Below the pieces are notes generated by a model, which did not search any database, was not told where the DNA came from, and worked only from the letters and a program-made list of their open reading frames with translations. Position numbers and translations under genes: made by a program. Below are positions 32,903 through 42,474 of a stretch of 64,000 nucleotides of DNA, piece after piece. This DNA is from Bifidobacterium cuniculi. GTDB lineage: Bacteria; Actinomycetota; Actinomycetes; Actinomycetales; Bifidobacteriaceae. Position 1 is the stretch's first letter. Each line of letters opens with the position of its first letter. The stretch is from NCBI RefSeq assembly GCF_000741575.1, contig NZ_JGYV01000001.1:434001-498000 (forward strand), read 5' to 3'.

Positions 32903-34957
32903 TCAGTGCTGGGCTGCTGCCTCCGGCTTGCGGGTGGTGTACATCTGCGTGTTGAGCAGGGTGGCGTAGCGCTTGAGGACCTTCGGGCGGATCACCTTCA
33001 TGGATGCGGTCATCAGGCCGTTCTCCTGGGTGAACTGCTCGGGCAGGATGATGAACTTGCGCACGGACTCCGCACGGGAGACGCCCTCGTTGGCCTTGTC
33101 GACCCACTTCTGCACCTCGGCGCGTACGGCCGCGTTGTCGGCGGCCTCCTGCATGGTCATGTCCGGGTTGAGGCCCTTGGAGCTCAGCCAGGGGCGCACG
33201 GCCTCGTCGTCCAGGGTGATGAGGGCGGAGATGAACGGGCGCTTGTCGCCCAGCACCAGGGCCTGGGAGACCAACGGGCAGCGCTGGATGACTTCCTCGA
33301 TGGGGCCGGGGGAGACGTTCTTGCCGCCGGCGGTGATGATGAGGTCCTTCTTGCGGCCCGTGATGTACAGGAAGCCGTCGTCGTCGAGACGTCCCAGGTC
33401 GCCGGTGATGTACCAGTCGTCCTTGGCGAAGGAGGTCTCGGTGGCCTCGTCGTTCTTGTGGTAGCGCGGGAAGACCGCGGTGCCCTTGACCTCGATCTCG
33501 TTGCCTTCGCCGATGCGCACCTGGAAGCCGGGGAAGGGAATGCCGACCGAACCCTGGTGGTACGGCACGCTCAGGGGGTTGAAGGCGCAGGGCGCGGTGG
33601 TCTCGGTCAGGCCGTAGCCTTCGTACACCGGGATGCCTGCGCCGCGGAAGAAGGCCATGAGGTCCGGGTCGAGGGGAGCGCCGCCGGTCACGATCCACTT
33701 GGCGCAGCCGCCGAGGGCGTCACGCACCTGGGCGTACACCAGCGGGTCGAAGGCGTTGCGGCGCATCGTGGCGAAGCGGGAGGCGTGGCCCTTGTCGCTG
33801 AGCTCCTCCATGTACTTCTGCGCGGCGACGACGGAGGCGGCGAACACGCGGCCCTTGGGACCTTCGCCGGCCTTCTGCGAGGCGGCGTTGTAGACCTTCT
33901 CGAGCACGCGGGGGACCACGATCATGATATGCGGGCGTGCCACGCGCAGGTCGGCGGTCAGCGTCTTGATGCCGTTGGCGATGTACAGGTGGATGTCCGA
34001 GGCCACGCAGATGTAGTTGATGGCGCGGGCGAAGGAGTGCGCCTGCGGCAGGAACAGCAGCACGCGGTTGCGCTTGTCGTGCAGCAGGTCGGGCATGTAC
34101 GTGGGCAGGTTCGTGGCGGTGGCGCAGTAATGCTCGTGCGTCATCTCCACGCCCTTGGGGGCGGAAGTGGAACCGGAGGTGTACACGATGGAGCACATGT
34201 CGGTCTTCCTGATCGAGTCGATGCGTTCGTCGAGCTGCTTGTCGGTGACGTTGCGGCCGTATTCCTTCAGTTCGTCCATGGCGCCGGTCTCCATGCACAT
34301 GATGTGCTTGAGCGTGGGGCATTCGCGTTCGGCGAGCTTCGCCTTGACGCGCATGTCCTTCGTCTCGACCATGAGCAGGATGGCGTCGGAGTTGTTCACG
34401 ATGTTGCGGATCTGCTCGTCCGAATCGGTGTCGTAGACGGTGGCGAGCACGCCGCCGATGGCGACCACGGCCGCGTCGAACACGTCCCACTCGTAGGAGG
34501 TGTGGCACATGAAGGCCACGCCGTCACCCTTCCTCAGCCCCAGGTGCATGAGGCCCTTGGCCACGGCGCGGATGTCCGCCAGGGTCTCGTTGCCCGTCTT
34601 GGACACCCAGTCGCCGTTGCGCTTGAACGTGTAGAGCGGTTCGTTGCCCATGCGGTTGGCACGGTCCTCGTAGATGCGGTAGATCGTGTAGTTGTCCGGC
34701 AGGGGGCCGTTGCCCTCGGTGCTGGCGGTGATGAAGCCGGAGTCGGCGTCGATGTAGGTGGTCGTCGGACGGTCCGGACCCCAGAAGTCCACGCGGGGCA
34801 GCTCCTCGTAGTTGTGATGCTGGAGCATGGCCTCCGGATCGACGTAATCCGGCTCGTCGGCCGCGTCGCTGATGGGGTGCTTGAAGTCCCCGCCGAGGCG
34901 CAGCATGCGTTGCGTGGCGTCCGATGCTTGTTGTCGGACCTTGTTGAAAATGGACAT
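32903..34957 (-). CDS. Long-chain fatty-acyl-CoA ligase (AMP-forming)
   Basis: 684 residues of the FadD15/AAE long-chain type. Adenylate-forming motifs are visible: P-loop CSIVYTSGSTSAPKGVEMTH near residue 258, VYEGYGLTETTAPCAFNP near 450, WYITGDLGRLDDDGFLYITG near 545 and GRKKDLIITAGGKNVSPGPI with the hinge. The C-terminal Lys is in MTASMKVIRPKVLKRY. It activates fatty acids with ATP and CoA. Monocistronic, divergent from the pnt genes. Confidence 0.94.
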   Translation of the reverse strand: MSIFNKVRQQASDATQRMLRLGGDFKHPISDAADEPDYVDPEAMLQHHNYEELPRVDFWGPDRPTTTYIDADSGFITASTEGNGPLPDNYTIYRIYEDRANRMGNEPLYTFKRNGDWVSKTGNETLADIRAVAKGLMHLGLRKGDGVAFMCHTSYEWDVFDAAVVAIGGVLATVYDTDSDEQIRNIVNNSDAILLMVETKDMRVKAKLAERECPTLKHIMCMETGAMDELKEYGRNVTDKQLDERIDSIRKTDMCSIVYTSGSTSAPKGVEMTHEHYCATATNLPTYMPDLLHDKRNRVLLFLPQAHSFARAINYICVASDIHLYIANGIKTLTADLRVARPHIMIVVPRVLEKVYNAASQKAGEGPKGRVFAASVVAAQKYMEELSDKGHASRFATMRRNAFDPLVYAQVRDALGGCAKWIVTGGAPLDPDLMAFFRGAGIPVYEGYGLTETTAPCAFNPLSVPYHQGSVGIPFPGFQVRIGEGNEIEVKGTAVFPRYHKNDEATETSFAKDDWYITGDLGRLDDDGFLYITGRKKDLIITAGGKNVSPGPIEEVIQRCPLVSQALVLGDKRPFISALITLDDEAVRPWLSSKGLNPDMTMQEAADNAAVRAEVQKWVDKANEGVSRAESVRKFIILPEQFTQENGLMTASMKVIRPKVLKRYATLLNTQMYTTRKPEAAAQH

Positions 34958-35252
34958 GAAGTGCTCCTTGTGACTTGCCGAACAGCCGGAAAAATCCTTG
35001 TGCTTCCTTGCATATTAATGGGTCGGGGACGTTCCGTCACCTTACGGTTGCGTAGGAAAACCGCGGTTTTCGCAGGGTTTCGGGATGTTGGGCGCCAAAA
35101 ATACTCGGTGGGCTAAAACGTTCCAGCCCGGTGAAAACGTGCGCAACCCATTCGAAAGGTGGACGGCCGGCGCTGTCACGCAGGCGTTTCGTTACACTGG
35201 TGGGCGTATGTTCACCATCCCGCATTGGGCGGGATGCATAGAAAGGGTTCAC

Positions 35253-36399
35253 ATGGCCGAACAAGCAGAAGGCACCGTGGTCTTCGGTGTGTTCAACGAG
35301 ACCTCCGGGACCGAATCCCGCGTCGCGTTGACACCGGACATCGTGGCACGGCTGCGCAAGTCAGGCGTCACATGCCTGGTCGAGCACGGCGCGGGCGATG
35401 CCGCCGAATACACCGATGCCGACTACATCGCCGCAGGCGCGCAGGTATGCGACGCCGAAACCATCCTCGAGGACGCACAGGCCCTGGGCTTCGTCGACCG
35501 TCCGGGCGAGGCGCTCATCTCCCGCATGAAGCCGGGCACCTGGGTCATCGGCATGCTCGGCTCGTTCACCGACAACGAGTACGTCGAGACCTTGGAGAAG
35601 GCGGGCGTGACCGCAGTGGCAATCGAACGCCTCCCGCGACAGCTCAGCTCCGCCCAGTCGATGGACGAGATGACCTCGCAGAATTCCGTCATGGGCTACA
35701 AGGCCGCCCTCGTGGCCGCCAACGCCTATGGCTCCTTCCTGCCGATGATGACCACCGCGGCCGGCACCATCCGCCCCGCGAAGGTCCTCATCCTCGGCGC
35801 GGGCATCGCCGGCCTGCAGGCCATCGGCACCGCCAAGCGCCTCGGCGCGGTCGTCACCGCCTACGACGTGCGTCCCGCATCCAAGGACGAAGTCGAGTCC
35901 CTGGGCGCCAAGTTCCTCGACCTGGGACTGGACCTGTCCGCCGGCCAGGGCGAAGGCGGCTACGCGCGTGCCCTGTCCGCCGAGGAGCAGGCCGCGCAGC
36001 AGGCCGCGGTCGACGAGAAGGCAGCCGGTTTCGACATCATCATCACCACCGCGAAGGTGCCGGGGCGCAAGCCCCCCCGTCCTGCTCACCGAGCGCGGCG
36101 TGGCGGGACTGCACCGCGGTGCCGTGGTCGTCGACTGCGCGGCCAGCGACCTGGGCGGCAACGTCGAGGGCTCCACCGTCGGCCAGATCGTCACCGAAGA
36201 TGGCGTCAAGGTCATCGGTGCGCCGTACCTGGCCAGCGAGGTCGCCACCACGGCGTCCAACCTCCTGAGCCGCAACGTGGCCGACATCCTCACCCACTTC
36301 ATCGTCGACGGCGCGCTCGCGGTGCGTCCGGACGAGGAGCTCGACCAGGCCATGATCGTCGCGGGACACAAGCCGCTCAACGCGCAGAAGGAGGCGTAA
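35253..36399 (+). pseudogene. pntA: NAD(P) transhydrogenase subunit alpha 1, frameshifted in a 7-C run
   Basis: The NAD-binding subunit of proton-translocating transhydrogenase, about 381 residues if read through. The first part (MAEQAEGTVVFGVFNETSGT, MTSQNSVMGYKAALVAANAY, VLILGAGIAGLQAIGTAKRL) and the second (VLLTERGVAGLHRGAVVVDC to QKEA) are both well conserved but lie in frames one base apart. The junction is AAG followed by seven C (36072-36078), where six would restore KPPVLL. The shifted frame happens to stay open into pntB. The cause may be a sequencing artefact, a recent mutation or reversible slippage. Confidence 0.85.
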
Positions 36400-36402
36400 C
36401 GC

Positions 36403-36705
36403 ATGCCGTCGCTCGTCATTTCCGTCACCCTGTTCATCCTCGCCCTGCTCATCGGCATCGAGGTCATCGGCAAGGTGCCCGCCACCCTGCACACCCCGCT
36501 CATGTCGGGCGCCAACTCCATCCACGGCATCGTCATCGTCGGCGTCGTCATCGTCGCCGCGGAGGCCGACACGCCGCTGAGCTTCGTGTTCATCTTCCTG
36601 GCCGCCGTGCTGGGCACCATGAACGTCGTCGGCGGCTACGTGGTCACCGACCGCATGCTCGAGATGTTCAAGTCCGACAAGAAGAACGAAGGAGGAGCCA
36701 AGTAA
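36403..36705 (+). CDS. NAD(P) transhydrogenase subunit alpha 2 (membrane)
   Basis: 100 residues with three hydrophobic helices (LVISVTLFILALLIGIEVIG, IHGIVIVGVVIVAAEA, LSFVFIFLAAVLGTMNVVGG), the small split PntA2 domain contributing to the proton channel. It starts 3 bases after the pntA stop, and its TAA overlaps the pntB ATG (TAATG). Confidence 0.92.
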   Translation: MPSLVISVTLFILALLIGIEVIGKVPATLHTPLMSGANSIHGIVIVGVVIVAAEADTPLSFVFIFLAAVLGTMNVVGGYVVTDRMLEMFKSDKKNEGGAK

Positions 36706-38138
36706 TGCAGGCAACCACTACCGCCAGCGCCATCGACATCGTCGCATGGTTCGTGTACCTGCTCGCGGCCGTCATGTTCGTGATGGGCCTGCACTACATG
36801 AACTCGCCCAAGACCGCCCGCAAGGGCAACTTCATCTCCGCGGCCGGCATGGTGATCGCCGTCGTCATGGCCTTCGTCAAGCTGTTCGTCCAGCATGACC
36901 TCATCCACAGCTGGGTCGCCATCGGCCTGCTCGTCGCCGGCATCGCGGTCGGCGCCGTCGCCGGCGTCTGGTCCGCCAAGAAGGTCAAGATGACGGACAT
37001 GCCGCAGCTCGTCTCCGTGTTCAACACGGTGGGTGGCGGCGCGGCCGCGCTCGTGGCCCTCAACGACATCCTCGCCGCCGAGGGCACCCCGGCCCTGGTG
37101 GTGCTCATCACCGCAGGCCTGGGCGTCATGATCGGTTCCGTGACCTTCACCGGCTCGCTCATCGCGGCGGGCAAGCTGCAGGGCATCGGCTGGGTCAAGA
37201 AGCTCAGCCTGCCCGGCAAGAGCGTGTGGAACGTGCTGTTCGCCCTGCTGACCGTCGCCTCCCTGGTGATGCTGTGCGTCATGCCGGGCCAGCGCCTGCT
37301 GTGGTCCGTGCTGACCACCGTGTTCGCTCTATGCTACGGCCTGGTCTTCGTCATCCCGATCGGCGGCGCGGACATGCCCGTCGTCATCTCCATCCTCAAC
37401 GCCTGCACCGGCACCGCGGTCGCGATGTCCGGCCTGGCGATCGACAACGTGGCGCTCATCGTGGCCGGCGCGCTCGTCGGTTCCGCCGGCGTGACGCTGT
37501 CCGTGCTCATGAGCAAGGCCATGAACCGTCCGCTGCTGAGCGTGCTCGCCGGCGGCTTCGGCGGCTCCGACGGCGCCGCCGGTTCCGCCGACGGCCCCGA
37601 AGGCACCATGAAGGAAACCTCGGCGGACGACCTGGCCGTCCAGCTCGTCTACGCCGACAAGGTCATCTTCGTGCCCGGCTTCGGCCTGGCGCAGGCGCAG
37701 GCACAGCGTGAGCTGGCCGACCTGGGCGAGCTGCTCAAGGAGCACGGCGTCGAGGTCGAGTACGCCATCCACCCGGTGGCGGGCCGCATGCCCGGCCACA
37801 TGAACGTGCTGCTCGCCGAGGCGAACGTGCCGTACGAGGAGCTCGTGGACCTCGACGACATCAACCCGCAGTTCCCGTCCGCGAACGTCTCCCTGGTGGT
37901 CGGCGCCAACGACGTGACCAACCCGGCCGCCCGCAAGCCGGGCACGCCGGTGTCGGGCATGCCGATCCTCGACGTCGACAAGTCGCAGAACGTCGTCGTG
38001 ATGAAGCGCGGCCGCGGCAAGGGCTACGCCGGCATCGAGAACGAGCTGTACTTCGAGCCGAACACGCAGATGCTCTTCGGTGACGCGAAGGCCGGCCTGC
38101 AGGCCGTCATCGCCGCCGTCAAGGAGCTGCTCGCCTGA
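36705..38138 (+). CDS. pntB: NAD(P) transhydrogenase subunit beta
   Basis: 477 residues. The N-terminal half is membrane (nine or so spans, beginning IVAWFVYLLAAVMFVMGLHY). The NADP(H)-binding domain starts near residue 300: VIFVPGFGLAQAQAQRELAD, AIHPVAGRMPGHMNVLLAEA and VVGANDVTNPAARKPGTPVS. The enzyme couples proton entry to NADPH formation. Translation initiates within the preceding stop codon. Confidence 0.96.
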   Translation: MQATTTASAIDIVAWFVYLLAAVMFVMGLHYMNSPKTARKGNFISAAGMVIAVVMAFVKLFVQHDLIHSWVAIGLLVAGIAVGAVAGVWSAKKVKMTDMPQLVSVFNTVGGGAAALVALNDILAAEGTPALVVLITAGLGVMIGSVTFTGSLIAAGKLQGIGWVKKLSLPGKSVWNVLFALLTVASLVMLCVMPGQRLLWSVLTTVFALCYGLVFVIPIGGADMPVVISILNACTGTAVAMSGLAIDNVALIVAGALVGSAGVTLSVLMSKAMNRPLLSVLAGGFGGSDGAAGSADGPEGTMKETSADDLAVQLVYADKVIFVPGFGLAQAQAQRELADLGELLKEHGVEVEYAIHPVAGRMPGHMNVLLAEANVPYEELVDLDDINPQFPSANVSLVVGANDVTNPAARKPGTPVSGMPILDVDKSQNVVVMKRGRGKGYAGIENELYFEPNTQMLFGDAKAGLQAVIAAVKELLA

Positions 38139-38160
38139 GACCCGGCGAACCTGCACACCA

Positions 38161-38208
38161 CGGAAGGGCCCCTGTCGGTGACCATGGTCACCGACAGGGG
38201 CCCTTCCG
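38161..38208. terminator. Perfect 48-base palindrome, bidirectional terminator
   Basis: Arms beginning CGGAAGGGCCCCTGTCGGTG are mirrored exactly about the centre CCATGG. It lies between convergent pntB and the hydrolase gene, 23 bases after the pntB stop. Confidence 0.9.
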
Positions 38209-38215
38209 TAAATAT

Positions 38216-39253
38216 CTATCTCTTGGCTTGTTGTGCGATGGGGAAGTGACGTGCCAGGAAGCGGTCGATGGCCTGCCAGTAGGCGTGCGGGTCGGTCTCG
38301 ACCTGCGCGGTGTGCACGGCGCCGTCGACGACCAGGCATTCGCCGTCCGTGCCGCGGTACGCCTGCCGCAACCGCCGGGCACTGCGCGGGTCGACGATGA
38401 CGTCGGCGCCGCCCTGGGTGAAGAACGCCGGCACCGTCATGCGACGGACCGCGGCCAGCACGTCGGCGTCATGCAGGTCGGCGCCGGCACGCAGGCGCAG
38501 CAGCAGGTCCGCGCACCATGCCATGGGGCCGGTGCTCCATTGGGGGATGCGCAGGGCGGATGCCAGCGAACGGCACAGCTGGCGGGTGGCGTCCACGTAG
38601 GCGCTGTCGGCCACCACTGCCGCGATATGGGGCGCGATGTGGCGGTCGCCGACCGCCAGCAGCACGGTGGCCGCCCCGAGCGAGTTGCCGTGCAGCAGGA
38701 TGCGTGCCTGGGGGTCGTGGGCCACGATTCGGTTCACCCACTGCATGAGGTCGCGCCGTTCCAGCGCGCCCATGGTCACGTAGCGTCCCTCGCTCAGTTC
38801 GTGGGCGCGCTGCGCCGGGCAGACCACGGTGAAGCCGAGCCGGGCGTAGTGCAGTGCCCAGGGTGCCGTCTCCTCGGGACTGCCGGTGTACCCGTGCATC
38901 ACGATGGCGTAGCAGTGGGGCAGGGGATGGGCGGTGTCCGGGTCGAGCCGCCAGGCGTGCAGCATGAGCCCGTCGTAGCTGCGCAGCCGCATGGCCTGGC
39001 GCGTCTGCAGGAACCAGGAGGTGGCGGCGCCGTCACTGTGCCGCCAGCTGTCGTCGAAGCGCGTGAACCGCGGATCGCTCTTGTGTGCGAAGGTCGACAG
39101 GGGAGAGCGGCTGTCGAGGGCGATGGAGAACAACGCCACGCCGGCGGCGGCCGTGTAGGAGGCGACGCCGAGCGCACCGAGCGCCAGGGCCGTGGCGGCC
39201 TTCCCGGCCGGATGGCGCCGGTCGTGTCCGTGTGCCTGAGCCTGATGTCGCAT
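38216..39253 (-). CDS. Membrane-anchored alpha/beta hydrolase
   Basis: 345 residues. A basic N-terminus and one hydrophobic span (ATALALGALGVASYTAAAGV) suggest a signal anchor, so the catalytic domain is probably extracytoplasmic. The hydrolase core shows oxyanion-region CYAIVMHGYTGSPEE near residue 115, nucleophile elbow LLHGNSLGAATV with Ser near 190, Asp in GGADVIVDPRSA and His in DGAVHTAQ. It resembles the YqkD/BEM46-like serine hydrolases. Substrate unknown. Confidence 0.88.
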   Translation of the reverse strand: MRHQAQAHGHDRRHPAGKAATALALGALGVASYTAAAGVALFSIALDSRSPLSTFAHKSDPRFTRFDDSWRHSDGAATSWFLQTRQAMRLRSYDGLMLHAWRLDPDTAHPLPHCYAIVMHGYTGSPEETAPWALHYARLGFTVVCPAQRAHELSEGRYVTMGALERRDLMQWVNRIVAHDPQARILLHGNSLGAATVLLAVGDRHIAPHIAAVVADSAYVDATRQLCRSLASALRIPQWSTGPMAWCADLLLRLRAGADLHDADVLAAVRRMTVPAFFTQGGADVIVDPRSARRLRQAYRGTDGECLVVDGAVHTAQVETDPHAYWQAIDRFLARHFPIAQQAKR

Positions 39254-39482
39254 ATGCCGGTTCCCTGCCTTTCCGCCGTCGGTATGTCTTCCCTGATTGT
39301 ACCCGGGAAGGGGCCGTCGGCATTGTCCGAGCAGGCTACTACGGTAGAGACGTTGCTTTGGCGAGGGAAGGCACCGACCGGTGCGCTTCCGTCATCGACT
39401 CGGCATTCAGGACCTGCCCTTGGCATGCCCTTCGGTCCGACGATGCGCCGAAGCGGAACATACTACCAAGGAGAACACACCC

Positions 39483-40109
39483 ATGGCCAACAACACCATC
39501 GTCCTCGAAGGCGAACTGCGCACCGAGTTCGGCAAGGGCCCGGCCCGCCGCATGCGCGTCGCCCAGCAGATTCCCGCCACCATCTACGCCGGTGGCGAGC
39601 AGCCGCTCTACGTGAAGCTGCCGATGAAGGACACCACCCTGGCCCTGCGCCACACCAACGCCCTGATCACCGTCAAGTTCGGTGACGAGTCCCGTCTGGT
39701 GGTCGTCAAGGAAGTGCAGCGCAACCCCGTCAAGCGCATCGTCGAGCACGTCGACTTCTACGAGGTCAAGGCCGGCGAGAAGATCGACGTCGAGGTCCCC
39801 GTGTTCGTCGAGGGCACCCCGAAGGGCGGCGCCGTGGCCTTCGTGGACATCCAGCAGCTCAAGGTGCGCGCCGATGTCGCCAACCTGCCGGAGCGCATCG
39901 TGGTCGACGTCGACGACCTGGAGGCCGGTTCCCGCATCTTCCTCAAGGACCTCGCCCTGCCGGAGGGCGTGGAGCTGGACATGGCGGACACGGACGAGTC
40001 CGTCGTGACCGTCGAGGTCCCGGAGGAGGCCCCGGCTTCCGAGGAGACAGAGGTCGCTCCCGACGCCGTGCCGGCCACCGCCGAGAAGGACGACACAGCC
40101 AACGCGTGA
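39483..40109 (+). CDS. rplY: Ribosomal protein bL25 (CTC/RplY, long form)
   Basis: 208 residues, starting MANNTIVLEGELRTEFGKGP, with RRMRVAQQIPATIYAGGEQP in the 5S rRNA-binding N-domain and a second TL5-type beta domain (KIDVEVPVFVEGTPKGGAVA, LERIVVDVDDLEAGS region). The Glu/Ala-rich tail is typical of actinobacteria. Transcribed alone, with a hairpin terminator downstream. Confidence 0.94.
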   Translation: MANNTIVLEGELRTEFGKGPARRMRVAQQIPATIYAGGEQPLYVKLPMKDTTLALRHTNALITVKFGDESRLVVVKEVQRNPVKRIVEHVDFYEVKAGEKIDVEVPVFVEGTPKGGAVAFVDIQQLKVRADVANLPERIVVDVDDLEAGSRIFLKDLALPEGVELDMADTDESVVTVEVPEEAPASEETEVAPDAVPATAEKDDTANA

Positions 40110-40144
40110 TCCCGGGCCGCCTCGCGGCGGCCTGTCCGACATGC

Positions 40145-40186
40145 GGAAGGGGGCCCGGACACCTTGCAGGTGTCCGGGCCCCTTCC
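40145..40186. terminator. Terminator after bL25
   Basis: GGAAGG-GGGCCCGGACACCT pairs with AGGTGTCCGGGCCCCTTCC across a TGC loop; one extra G bulges in the left arm. Confidence 0.85.
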
Positions 40187-40404
40187 ATGTGGATGCACCG
40201 CACCCGTTGGCACGCCGTCGCCGGCCGGGCGCCCGATGCCGTCTCCGGACCGCACGACGGACCAGGACACGGTTCAGTATGTGAACGCAACCGGCGTATT
40301 GGTAAGGGGGTCGTGCCAAAGTAGTGAGCCAAGTCAGGCGCCAAAAGTGCTGGTGACCAACCAAACCATAGGAACACCGATATTCAACTGAAGAAGCAAG
40401 CATC

Positions 40405-41532
40405 ATGACCACGCAATCCCATCACGACCCCGCATACCTCGATTCCCTCGCCGAGCGCTTCACCGTCCTGCCGAACGACAATCCGGCATCCGACGCCAAG
40501 CGCGAGGGGCTCATCGACAAGCCGGCGTTCGGACAGGTCTTCTCCGACAGCATGGCGCACATGAGCTGGACGAAGGGGGAGGGCTGGTCCGACCGGCGCA
40601 TCGAACCGTACGCCCCGATCAAGCTCGATCCGGGCGCCTCCGTGCTGCACTACGCACAGGAGGTCTTCGAAGGCCTCAAGGCATACCGTCATGCCGACGG
40701 CTCCACCTGGCTGTTCCGCCCCGACGCGAACGCCGAACGCATGCAGAATTCCGCGAAGCGCCTCTACCTGCCGGAAGTGTCCGTGGACGACTTCCTGGCA
40801 TCCTGCGCCGCACTGGTCCTCCAGGACCGCAAGTGGGTGCCGACGCGCCGCGAGTACACGCTGTACCTGCGTCCCTTCCTCTTCGCTTCCGAACCCTTCC
40901 TGGGCGTGCGCGCCCCGCAGGAGGTCGACTACTGCGTGATCGCCTCCCCGTCCGGCCCGTACTTCCCGGGCGGCGTCAAGCCGGTGAGCATCTGGGTGGA
41001 GGACAAGTTCTTCCGCACCGGCCCCGGCGGCACCGGCTTCGCCAAGTGCGGCGGCAACTATGCCGCCTCCCTGGTGGGCGAGTACCGTGGCATCGACCAG
41101 GGCTGCGAGCAGGTGTGCTTCGTGGATGCCGCCACCAAGACCTACCTGGAGGAGCTGGGCGGCATGAACATGATGGTCGCGCACAAGGACGGCCACGTGG
41201 AGACCCCGAGCCTCAACGGCAACATCCTGCCGGGCGTCACCCGCCGCTCCATCATCCAGCTGCTCGAGGATTCCGGCCATGACGTCGTCGAGAAGATGAT
41301 CGTGCTCCAGGAGCTGCTCGACGACATCCGCTCCGGCGAGGTCACCGAGGTCTTCGCCTGCGGCACCGCTGCCATCATCACGCCGATCGGCCGCTTCAAG
41401 AGCGAGGACTTCGACGTGACCGTCGGCGACGGCGAGCCGGGCGAGCTGACCATGAAGCTGCGCGACGAGCTGCTGGGCATCCAGATGGGCGAGATCGAGG
41501 ATCCGCACGACTGGATGTGGAAGGTGTGCTGA
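40405..41532 (+). CDS. ilvE: Branched-chain amino acid aminotransferase
   Basis: 375 residues of the long (group II) PLP-dependent BCAT family. It shows VLHYAQEVFEGLKAYRHADG, WLFRPDANAERMQNSAKRL, the Schiff-base Lys in GFAKCGGNYAASL near residue 215, YLEELGGMNMMV and EVTEVFACGTAAIITPIG. It carries out the last step of Val, Leu and Ile synthesis. The 295-base upstream region holds no gene; no T-box features were recognised. Confidence 0.96.
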   Translation: MTTQSHHDPAYLDSLAERFTVLPNDNPASDAKREGLIDKPAFGQVFSDSMAHMSWTKGEGWSDRRIEPYAPIKLDPGASVLHYAQEVFEGLKAYRHADGSTWLFRPDANAERMQNSAKRLYLPEVSVDDFLASCAALVLQDRKWVPTRREYTLYLRPFLFASEPFLGVRAPQEVDYCVIASPSGPYFPGGVKPVSIWVEDKFFRTGPGGTGFAKCGGNYAASLVGEYRGIDQGCEQVCFVDAATKTYLEELGGMNMMVAHKDGHVETPSLNGNILPGVTRRSIIQLLEDSGHDVVEKMIVLQELLDDIRSGEVTEVFACGTAAIITPIGRFKSEDFDVTVGDGEPGELTMKLRDELLGIQMGEIEDPHDWMWKVC

Positions 41533-41552
41533 GTACACTTCGTAACCATGCG

Positions 41553-41594
41553 ACAGGGGATGGCCATCCGCAGGCGCGGACGGCCATCCCCTGT
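41553..41594. terminator. Terminator after ilvE
   Basis: ACAGGGGATGGCC (41553-41565) is mirrored by GGCCATCCCCTGT (41582-41594) with inner partial pairing. The next gene starts 35 bases later on the same strand. Confidence 0.82.
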
Positions 41595-41628
41595 CCCGTA
41601 TTGCAGCCCCGAGCAGAAAGCGCATGGC

Positions 41629-42390
41629 ATGGAAACAGCACTCCAGACCTCACCGTTCATCCAGGGCGTGGAATACCTGGCCATCTTCTTCTGCGGCATG
41701 GGCGGTGGACTGGCCGCGGTACGCAAGCAGTACGACATGTTCACCATCATCATCACCGCCTGGCTGACCGCTTTGGGCGGCGGCATCATCCGTGACGTCC
41801 TGCTGGGCGCGGTGCCCCCGGTGGGCATCTCCGACCGGGTCAGCGTGCTCACCGCACTGGCCGCGGGCTGCGCGGTGGCGGTCTTCCATCCGGAAGTCGA
41901 CAAGATGAAATGGTCCATGCTCGCCATCGACGCGCTCGCCTTGGGACTGTTCGCCGTCAACGGCACCAGCAAGGGCCTCATGTACAACACCAGCGGCATG
42001 ACGGCGGTGTTCCTGGGCACTTTCACCGCAATGGGAGGCGGCCTGATCCGCGACATCCTGCTCAACGAGGTCCCGATGGTGATCCGCGACCGCCACTGGT
42101 ACATCATGCCCGCGGTGCTGGGCAGCATGCTCACGGTGCTGGCGTGGCGCTGGCAGGCACGGGGCGCCATATCCCTGCAGGTGGAGATGGTGTTGGACAT
42201 AGTGATCGTGTTGCTGGTGGTGGCGATGCGCATCTGCTCGGTCGCCTTCGACTGGCAGCTGCCCGGCGCGGTGCCGCGCAGCCGGGTGCACCTGCCGGCC
42301 GTGAGGTTCCGCCAGGTGCATCACCGCGACGGGACGCACACCATCCAGAAGGCGTCACCGGACGGGGAGCGCCACGAGGGGACACGATGA
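41629..42390 (+). CDS. YadS/UPF0126-family (TRIC-like) membrane protein
   Basis: 253 residues, starting METALQTSPFIQGVEYLAIF. Two tandem repeats of three spans each contain the family glycine motif: ITAWLTALGGGIIRDVLLG and GTFTAMGGGLIRDILLNEVP. Bacterial members have been linked to cation or glycine transport. A basic, polar C-terminal tail (RVHLPAVRFRQVHHRDG) is cytoplasmic or disordered. Confidence 0.92.
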   Translation: METALQTSPFIQGVEYLAIFFCGMGGGLAAVRKQYDMFTIIITAWLTALGGGIIRDVLLGAVPPVGISDRVSVLTALAAGCAVAVFHPEVDKMKWSMLAIDALALGLFAVNGTSKGLMYNTSGMTAVFLGTFTAMGGGLIRDILLNEVPMVIRDRHWYIMPAVLGSMLTVLAWRWQARGAISLQVEMVLDIVIVLLVVAMRICSVAFDWQLPGAVPRSRVHLPAVRFRQVHHRDGTHTIQKASPDGERHEGTR

Positions 42391-42400
42391 GCGTTGCAAC

Positions 42401-42452
42401 GCAAACGGGTCGGCCCCGTCCACGGTACCGTGGACGGGGCCGACCCGTTTGC
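42401..42452. terminator. Perfect 52-base palindrome, bidirectional terminator
   Basis: GCAAACGGGTCGGCCCCGTC and the rest of the arm are mirrored exactly about GTAC (42425-42428). It lies between the UPF0126 gene and convergent rpsT. Confidence 0.9.
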
Positions 42453-42474
42453 GTCCAAGCCGATGGGGCCGGAA

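Noticed and set aside
32906..35116. 736-codon plus-strand frame opposite the acyl-CoA ligase
   Set aside because: Complete antisense of a conserved enzyme; Val/Gly/His/Asp-rich, no homologous motifs.
35085..38138. A single 1,017-residue PntAB fusion protein
   Set aside because: The middle third is the out-of-frame translation of pntA and pntA2, whose true frames have conserved motifs and ribosome sites. The fusion is an effect of the C-run frameshift.
37329..38339. Minus-strand frame opposite pntB
   Set aside because: Antisense of PntB; His/Arg/Asp-rich low complexity.
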